Source: Gigaspora margarita | Taxonomy: Eukaryota > Glomeromycota > Glomeromycetes > Diversisporales > Gigasporaceae | Direction: 5' to 3' | Assembly: GCA_009809945.1 (NCBI GenBank) | Contig: WTPW01000081.1 | Location: 335,328-399,327, forward strand | Length of the DNA: 64,000 nt | Shown: positions 58,490-64,000 of the stretch, in pieces | How the letters are laid out: each line of letters begins with the position of its first letter | Numbering within the stretch: the first letter of the stretch is position 1 | The notes under the pieces: generated by a model | What the model was told of the DNA's origin: nothing | What the model saw: only the letters and a program-made list of their open reading frames with translations | Databases searched by the model: none | Translations under genes and position numbers: made by a program

Positions 58490-59349
58490 CCATAAATAAT
58501 GCATAATGCCATTATGCCATAATATTGTAATGCTGTAATTATGATTAGTTATTATTAGAAAATACTAAATAATAATGCACGATTGATCGTGCAGTGATTG
58601 ACTGTTTATTCGTGATTTATTGGATAAATTAGATCATGTTTTAAACGTGATCCAAGTGTGTTAAAATCTACATGACAATTATGATAACGTCATAATGATA
58701 TTGATCAACTAGATCCATATGTTATACATGATTTAAGCGTACAAAAAAAATCATGACAATTATAATTAGCGTCATAATGATGCTTTATTAGAAAACTGCT
58801 AAAAAAATGCATATTTTGTACAAAATGTGAGCAGTATTGGCATATAATTATTTGCGCAGTGAACTCATACAGGGGTCACCAAACTCCGGGTCAGAATGCT
58901 TCGGCGTGCATCGGAACTAAGAATGGAAACTCATGTTTGAGAGTTTTGTATTCGTTGATAAAATCTGGAATCGGATTGGACACACTAATAATTTACAAAA
59001 GTCAGCTAATCAAATATAGCTAAGCCAGGATATCTGCAACAATCCAGTCAAATCCAGTGATGAGGCCAACTTTGCAGAGCATATCAATATAGCAAGCTAA
59101 TACATAACATATGAGTACGTACATATGTACATACGTATAATAATTAATTATAATTGTAATAGTTTTTACCCCCTGTGCGTCATTTTGCAAAAATACTGTA
59201 AAAGCTTTATAATATTACAAAATTGTTATTTACGTTCCTGGTTTTAGCGCGACTGCATTGCACAGCTACCTTATTCGTAAAATAACCCTATTGTTATAAA
59301 TTAAATTTATTATAATTTATATATAAAATAAAAAAAACCCCAATTTTTT
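58490..59349. other. Intergenic; repeated 'attatgataacgtcataatg' words
   Basis: 58560-58800 has two drifted copies of a ~95-bp block with 'tgacaattatgataacgtca'. A solitary 'agcgcgactgcattgcacag' terminus is at 59249. No gene. Confidence 0.45.
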
Positions 59350-59682
59350 AATAATATACAATTGAAATTCTAAAATTACTTACTAAGTAAACAGTTCTTA
59401 GAGAATTAATACAAGTTGTAGCTGCTATTAATACAGTTCTAATAATAGTAAAAATATTAAATTTGGTCTAGTAGATTAAAGTTATAATAAATTTTTTTTG
59501 TGATCATATAAAATTATTCTTATAAATTTATAAATATGAATTACTCATAACTTTTGATCTACTAACCAAATTTAATATTTTCACTATTATTAGAACCACA
59601 TTGATAGCAGCTACAACTTTCACTAATTCTTCAAAAACTATTTACTTAGTAAATAATTTTGGAAATTTTAATTTTATATTAT
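59350..59682. repeat. ~330-bp inverted repeat
   Basis: 'ttacttactaagtaaacagt', 'gttgtagctgctattaatac' and 'atattaaatttggtctagta' on the left are mirrored by 'actaaccaaatttaatattt', 'ttgatagcagctacaacttt' and 'tttacttagtaaataa' on the right; centre near 59515. 59690-60040 is A/T-only filler. Confidence 0.75.
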
Positions 59683-60042
59683 AAAAATTATAATAAATTT
59701 TTTTTTAAAATTATACTAATCTAATTAATAAAATATTTAGAAAATAAATAAATAAATAATAAATAAAAATGTAAAAAAAGAAAAACAAAATATAAAAAAT
59801 AATTAAATAAAAAAATTTTTAAAATTTTTAATTTTATTAAATATATTTACAACAATAGGGTACAGGATATTAAATTTTATAAATTTTATATTTAAAATTA
59901 TATAAAAAAATACTAATTTTTAAAAAAAGTTTTATATATAGTAAAAAAAGTTTCTATGAATAAGTGCTATTACCTTAGCCAGAAAGAGAATCAGCTAAAT
60001 TAATTGCATTATGTATAGTGTGAATATCATTACATACCTATA

Positions 60043-60525
60043 GGTCCTCGCACTACTATTGTAGCCGCAAAGCCTAATCCAAATACAAGGTCCTTGCACT
60101 ACTACTGTAGGTGTGAAGCCTGATTCTAATATAAGGTCCTTGTACTGCTATTACAGCTACAGAGCCTAATAAATAGCTAGAGGTCCTTGTATTGCTATTC
60201 TAGTTGTGAAGTCTAATTATAACATGAGGCCCTCGCACTAATATTAAACTGCAGATCCAATTAAGACATAAGGCCCATGCATTGCTAATATAGCCACAGA
60301 GCCTATTTATAATATGAGTTCCTTGCGCTGCTATTGCAGCTGTAGAGCCTAATCAAAACATAAGGTCCTTGCACTACTACTATAGCCATGGAGCCTGATT
60401 ATAGCATAAGGTCCTTGCACTGCTATTGCAGCTGTGATAACTAATAAAAAAATATCCTTGCTATTGCAGCCATAAGACTGATCATAACATAAGGTCTTTG
60501 CACTGCTATCACAGCAGTGAAATAG
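60043..60525. repeat. ~46-bp minisatellite, array C (best preserved)
   Basis: About ten units with starts near 60043, 60088, 60134, 60181, 60227, 60271, 60317, 60363, 60409 and 60492. Consensus words: AAGGTCCTTGCACTGCTATT, GCAGCTGTAGAGCCTAAT, ATAACAT. Same unit as arrays A and B at 21.6-23.2 kb. Confidence 0.8.
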
Positions 60526-60705
60526 GGTTCCTACAAATCCAGATCAAATCAAACTTTAGACCAAGTTTAAATTTGATTTGATTTCAAATCAAACCCAATC
60601 TCAAACTAGCATTAAAAAATATTTGAGTTTGATTTGAAGCAAACTTTTTAGTTAAATTTGAGTTTGATTTGGGTATGAGTTTGAAGTTTGCAAACTAGTT
60701 TGAGT
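60523..60705. mobile_element. Relative of the TTTGATTTGAA hAT-like MITE, right end lost
   Basis: Begins TAGGGTTCCTACAAATCC and continues with 'gatcaaatcaaac', 'tttgatttgatttcaaatca' and 'gagtttgatttg' words. The right terminus GGAACCCTA was not found; a FB2 element begins immediately after. Confidence 0.55.
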
Positions 60706-60712
60706 TTGAATA

Positions 60713-61215
60713 CTGTATATTTCTGAAAATAAGCTATCCAGAAATAAACTACCTCTCTCTTTTGGTCAAGAAATGCAAAATCATCTTTGACCTGAAAATA
60801 AGCTAACCATGATTAATGAAAGTTGCTAAATAGTAAAGTCCAAATTTTAATATGCAAATTGATTAAATCGTTTAAGTAAACTTATTCAGAAGATCAAAAT
60901 ACATATACTTTAAAATTTACATTCAATGAAGAGATTAAAATTTTATTAACAAAATATATTTGTTGAATGTAAAAATTAAAAGTCAAATAATAAAAAGTAC
61001 TCATATTTTGATGAAACGTTCAAAATAGATATAGTTTGGTCTTTCAAATAAGTTTACTTTAGTGCTAATAATAGATTTATATAGTAGAATTTAGACTTTA
61101 CTATGTAACTACTATTGGCAATTGACCAAAAATCGATTTTATCCAAAAATAAGCAACCACAGATTTTTTGTGTCAAAATCTCCAAAAAAGGTAGCTTATT
61201 TTTGGAAGCATGCAG
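60713..61215. mobile_element. Fold-back element FB2, copy 3, complete with TA target
   Basis: 503 bp between TA dinucleotides. Ends CTGTATATTTCTGAAAATAA and the mirrored 'ttatttttggaagcatgcag'. Next inwards are 'aaataaactacc' and 'ttgacctgaaaataagctaa', then the palindromic core with 'gttgctaaatagtaaagtcc' facing 'gactttactatgtaactact'. This copy shows what the intact family looks like. Confidence 0.8.
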
Positions 61216-61226
61216 TAATATAAATA

Positions 61227-61455
61227 CTGAATCTTGCCAAAATAAGCTATTTCCAAAATAAACTACTCCTTCTATTGGCCAAAAAACTCAAAAACATCTT
61301 TGACCTGAAAATAAGCTACCCTATGATCGATGAAAGTTTCTATATAGTAAAGTTCAAACTTTACTAAGTAAATTGATTGTCACTTAAGTAAACTTATTTA
61401 GGAGATCAAAATACACATTCTTTGAAATTTACAGCAAAATTGGAGAACTTTTTAT
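61227..61455. mobile_element. Fold-back element FB2, copy 4, truncated
   Basis: Starts CTGAATCTTGCCAAAATAAG ten bases after copy 3 and follows it through 'tgacctgaaaataagctacc' and 'cttaagtaaacttatttagg'. It then stops where a different terminus (CAGTTTTCCTCTATATAATC at 61458) begins. Confidence 0.7.
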
Positions 61456-61457
61456 TA

Positions 61458-61700
61458 CAGTTTTCCTCTATATAATCACCTCCCACATAATCACTAACTC
61501 TATATAATCACACAATTTTGTACGGCCATTTTTTTTATATTAAAAATACCTTTATATGATCACATCAGTAGTATAATCACTATTACATTTTTTTAAGCAT
61601 TCATTATACTAATTTATTAAAAAAATACTTCTCTATAATCACAATTTTTCTATTGGTCGTAAATGCATAATTGTGATTGGTTGACTATTTAAGATCAAAA
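61458..61700. mobile_element. Left end of a TA-type element with TATAATCAC words
   Basis: CAGTTTTCCTCTATATAATC preceded by TA, with 'tataatcac' repeated about seven times to 61650. No matching right end was found downstream in the window, so the element is truncated or extends beyond it. Confidence 0.45.
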
Positions 61701-61798
61701 TTAGTTACAGCCAATAAAATTTTCTTTATCTCTATATTCAATATTCAAGACCAAGACCTTATTTAATCAAGGGCCATGATAGCATTACAAGCAGAATC

Positions 61799-62058
61799 AT
61801 ATGGGCTAGGTGCTGAAAAAAGGGTAAAAATTGACAAAAAAAAGATTTTCAAAAAATCAATTTTTATATTATAAATTTTATAATAAATCATTAGAAAATA
61901 CAAACTTTAAAGAGCTATACTGCAAATTATTATTAGTACAACTACCTTTATATTTTAAGTAAAAAATGATTCTAATTCATTCTAAATTAATTTATGTAAA
62001 AAAAGGTCTTTTGAAAAAACTGTCATTTTGGGCCCTTTTCCCAGCACCTAGCCCATAT
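61799..62058. mobile_element. MITE with ATATGGGCTAGGTGCTG ends
   Basis: 260 bp. ATATGGGCTAGGTGCTGAAA then 'aaaggg', mirrored by 'cccttttcccagcacctagc' then CCATAT. AT-rich interior. Target duplication unresolved. Confidence 0.8.
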
Positions 62059-62155
62059 AATATCAAATTTTATGCTTAACAAGAAAGTAATTAATCTAGT
62101 TAGCCAAATAAAAGTCTTGTGAAAAAAAAGATTACAGTTCTATTTGTCATAGGAT

Positions 62156-62390
62156 CAGTGTCTGAAATTCAATTTTTAAATTAGCTATGGGCTGCAACTA
62201 AATAAAAAAAAATAGTTGTGGATTATAAGAATTTATAAAAATTTAGTTGTGTATATAAGCATTTAATAAAAATTTATAAGTAAAATTTGCAAATTTATGT
62301 GCGGGATTTGTATATGCACTTCAGATTTTGGTTGCAGAAATTTAAAATTTGTTGCAGTCCGCAGTATCTGCAACCCAATTTTAGACACTA
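62156..62390. mobile_element. hAT-like MITE, CAGTGTCTGAAATT ends
   Basis: 235 bp with perfect 8-bp duplication CATAGGAT (62148-62155, 62391-62398). Ends CAGTGTCTGAAATT and AATTTTAGACACTA. 'gctgcaact' and 'gttgcag' words lie at both sides of the interior. Confidence 0.85.
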
Positions 62391-62741
62391 CATAGGATTA
62401 GCCAGTAGGGCTATTTCTATCTGCTAAAGCTAACCAAGTAAAGAAATTATAGAACCAGTTTTCTGGTTTTGAAGTAAGTTAGGTTATAAGAATTTTTTTT
62501 TTATACCAGCAAGCTTGTTTTGTTGTATTTGGGGGGTTTTTTTAACATATTTCTAGCACGTACTTAATTCTTTATGCCAAATATACACCATTAGCATTAC
62601 AATATTATCCTATATTTATCTTTAATCTTCCCACACTGCACTTCTGGCAATCATCCTGATTTCTTTATGCTAGCAATAAAATTGTTTTGTATTTATTTGT
62701 GTTTCATATTTAAAATTTGTATCGTTATAGAAATATTGTTC

Positions 62742-63568
62742 AGGTTGAGACTTACTATAAGTCAAGTTTTGCTATAAATCAAGCTTTATTGGGGTTAAGT
62801 TTATTGTAGGTAAACCTTCATACAATCAAAATTTTATATTCAGGTTTAGCTATTCAAATTTTGCCATAAGCAAAATTTGTGTAGATAAAATTTTATTATA
62901 AATAAAACTTCATTATTTATCATGAATAAAAATTTTTCCTAAAAGGTTTTAAGTTTAGAAATGTCAAAGAAAAGAGCAAAACTGCTATTAGTAGCAGTTT
63001 AAAACAAGAAATTTGTGAGTATAACATTAATTTTCTAAATGAAACACATTCAAATGTCATGCAATATTTTAATCAAAAAAATTCAATATTAAATCTTGAA
63101 TGTTCGGCCAATTCTAAGATCTTAAAAGAAAAGGATAAATAGTTGGCAATTACTAATAATGAAGCCAATACAGATATTTTTTGTTATAAAAAAGTTAAAT
63201 TTCCTTTATTAGATAAAGCTATACAGATATGGGTTGAACAGGTTGTAGGTAGTCAAATCTTTTTGACAGAAGCAATTATCAAAGAAAAAGCAATTTTTTT
63301 TGCCTGGGCATTAGCCTTACCAAATAATGCATTAAAATTTTCCAATGGTTGGGTTTATAAATTTAAAAAGAAAAATAATTTGCGGAACTATCGATTACAT
63401 AGAGAGGCCAATAGTACGCCATTGAAATTACTTCCTGAACAAAGAGCTAAGCTATGTGAAATAATTAAAAAATATCCTCTAAATAACATTTTCAATGCAG
63501 ATAAAACAGGTTTATATTTTAGAATGGTACCGCATCAAACACTCATGTCACAACTGCAATCAGGATAG
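62742..63568 (+). pseudogene. Broken pogo/Tigger-type transposase
   Basis: The plus frame from about 62978 reads 'KTAISSSLKQEICEYNINF' and further to 'SKILKEKDK', meets TAG (63140-63142, apparently a former TGG), and continues open from 63143 to 63568. The second part is a CENP-B-type helix-turn-helix ('AIQIWVEQVVG', 'EAIIKEKAIFFAWAL', 'FSNGWVYKFKKKNNL', 'YRLHREA') followed by the start of the DDE nuclease: 'IFNADKTGLYFRMVP', whose D is the first catalytic residue. The frame ends soon after at 63566, and the rest of the DDE core is not recognisable. The natural ATG (62961) is one base out of frame. A candidate 5' terminus CAGGTTGAGACTTACTATAA lies at 62742. Not functional. Confidence 0.8.
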
Positions 63569-64000
63569 AATAAGGTTTTTTTTAATTTGTTTTATACTTG
63601 CTAGCAAAAACCTGCCCAAACTCTAAAAATAATTGCTGTTAGTAAAATAAAGTTTTAGATATTAGTTTGGGTATAAACAAATTAAAGATTGCCGTAACAG
63701 TTATGGCAATTTTTCTATAACTTATTATAGTTACAGTTACAGCAATCTGCTTGCACATCCATTGTTATTAATTTCAGTCATAATTTTATATTTAGGATCG
63801 TTCACATATTACCACAGGACCCTGAATAATCTATGAGAGGTTATATTTGAGGATTATAGTAAAAATTTTTTTGGTTAGCAGTTCTATTTTGGTATATATT
63901 AGCTAGATTTCAAACATTAGGTAGCAAGTTTGGTATTGCTTACCAATTTTTGAAATGTAAGCTTTCAAAAAAAAATTTTTGAACTAACATTCTCTAAAAA
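63569..64000. other. Non-coding remainder, possibly decayed transposase region
   Basis: AT-rich; stops in all plus frames. 63680-63740 has 'gattgccgtaacagttatgg' facing 'cagttacagcaatc'. No second or third catalytic residue of the transposase could be recognised. Confidence 0.4.

Noticed and set aside
58210-58512. 100-codon minus-strand protein
   Set aside because: It is the shadow frame of the Sel1 relic; the meaningful frame is interrupted.
60043-60525. CRISPR-like array
   Set aside because: Spacing is regular but whole units are similar; there are no unique spacers, no cas genes, and the context is a eukaryotic repeat-rich genome.

Overview
The window looks like a transposon-dense, strongly AT-rich stretch of a eukaryotic (fungal) nuclear genome. 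Three things point to an arbuscular mycorrhizal fungus of the Rhizophagus/Glomeromycotina kind. First, there is a Sel1-repeat gene next to a tyrosine-kinase-like (TKL) protein kinase with short GT-AG introns; both families are hugely expanded in these fungi. Second, gene density is extremely low: about four real genes or gene remains in 64 kb. Third, miniature inverted-repeat elements dominate. The species call is an inference from family content, not a database match. No rRNA, CRISPR, bacterial-type operon or intact tRNA gene was seen.

Layout. 1-7.6 kb: AT-rich DNA with short tandem repeats, a miniature LTR retrotransposon (2702-4605) with a hAT-like MITE inside its 5' LTR, and further MITEs. 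7.7-8.4 kb: an intact six-helix membrane protein of the VC0807 family. 9.4-14.2 kb: MITEs built of short repeated words (GGCACGG, ATCCGGAT, TCGGGATT). 15.9-16.6 kb: a diverged VC0807 paralogue in the opposite orientation. 17.8-35.6 kb: a graveyard of fold-back elements, nested hAT-like elements, tRNA-like SINE heads, minisatellites and an array of four ~365-bp palindromes inside a TA-flanked element. 35.8-40.8 kb: the second gene island, a 15-repeat Sel1 gene broken by one nonsense codon and one frameshift, then a protein kinase whose catalytic domain is intact but whose C-terminal tail is cut by a stop. 43.8-44.9 kb and 58.1-58.5 kb: decayed duplicates of the 5' and 3' parts of the Sel1 locus. 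45.4-49.0 kb: a deep transposon nest. 51-53 kb: a ~365-bp tandem repeat split by a 1.1-kb hAT-like element. 56-62.4 kb: hairpins, a dispersed ~46-bp minisatellite and fold-back copies. 62.7-63.6 kb: a broken pogo/Tigger-type transposase.

How the parts relate. The VC0807 pair and the Sel1 fragments show local gene duplication followed by decay. Ten elements have 8-bp target duplications that are perfect or 6/8 matches and TIRs of hAT character; six have TA target sites and CAGTC/CCGTA-type ends of pogo/mariner character. Both sets lack transposase and so would depend on enzymes encoded elsewhere; the only transposase-like coding seen is the broken Tigger copy. Most small open frames (60-80 codons) in the window are chance ORFs.
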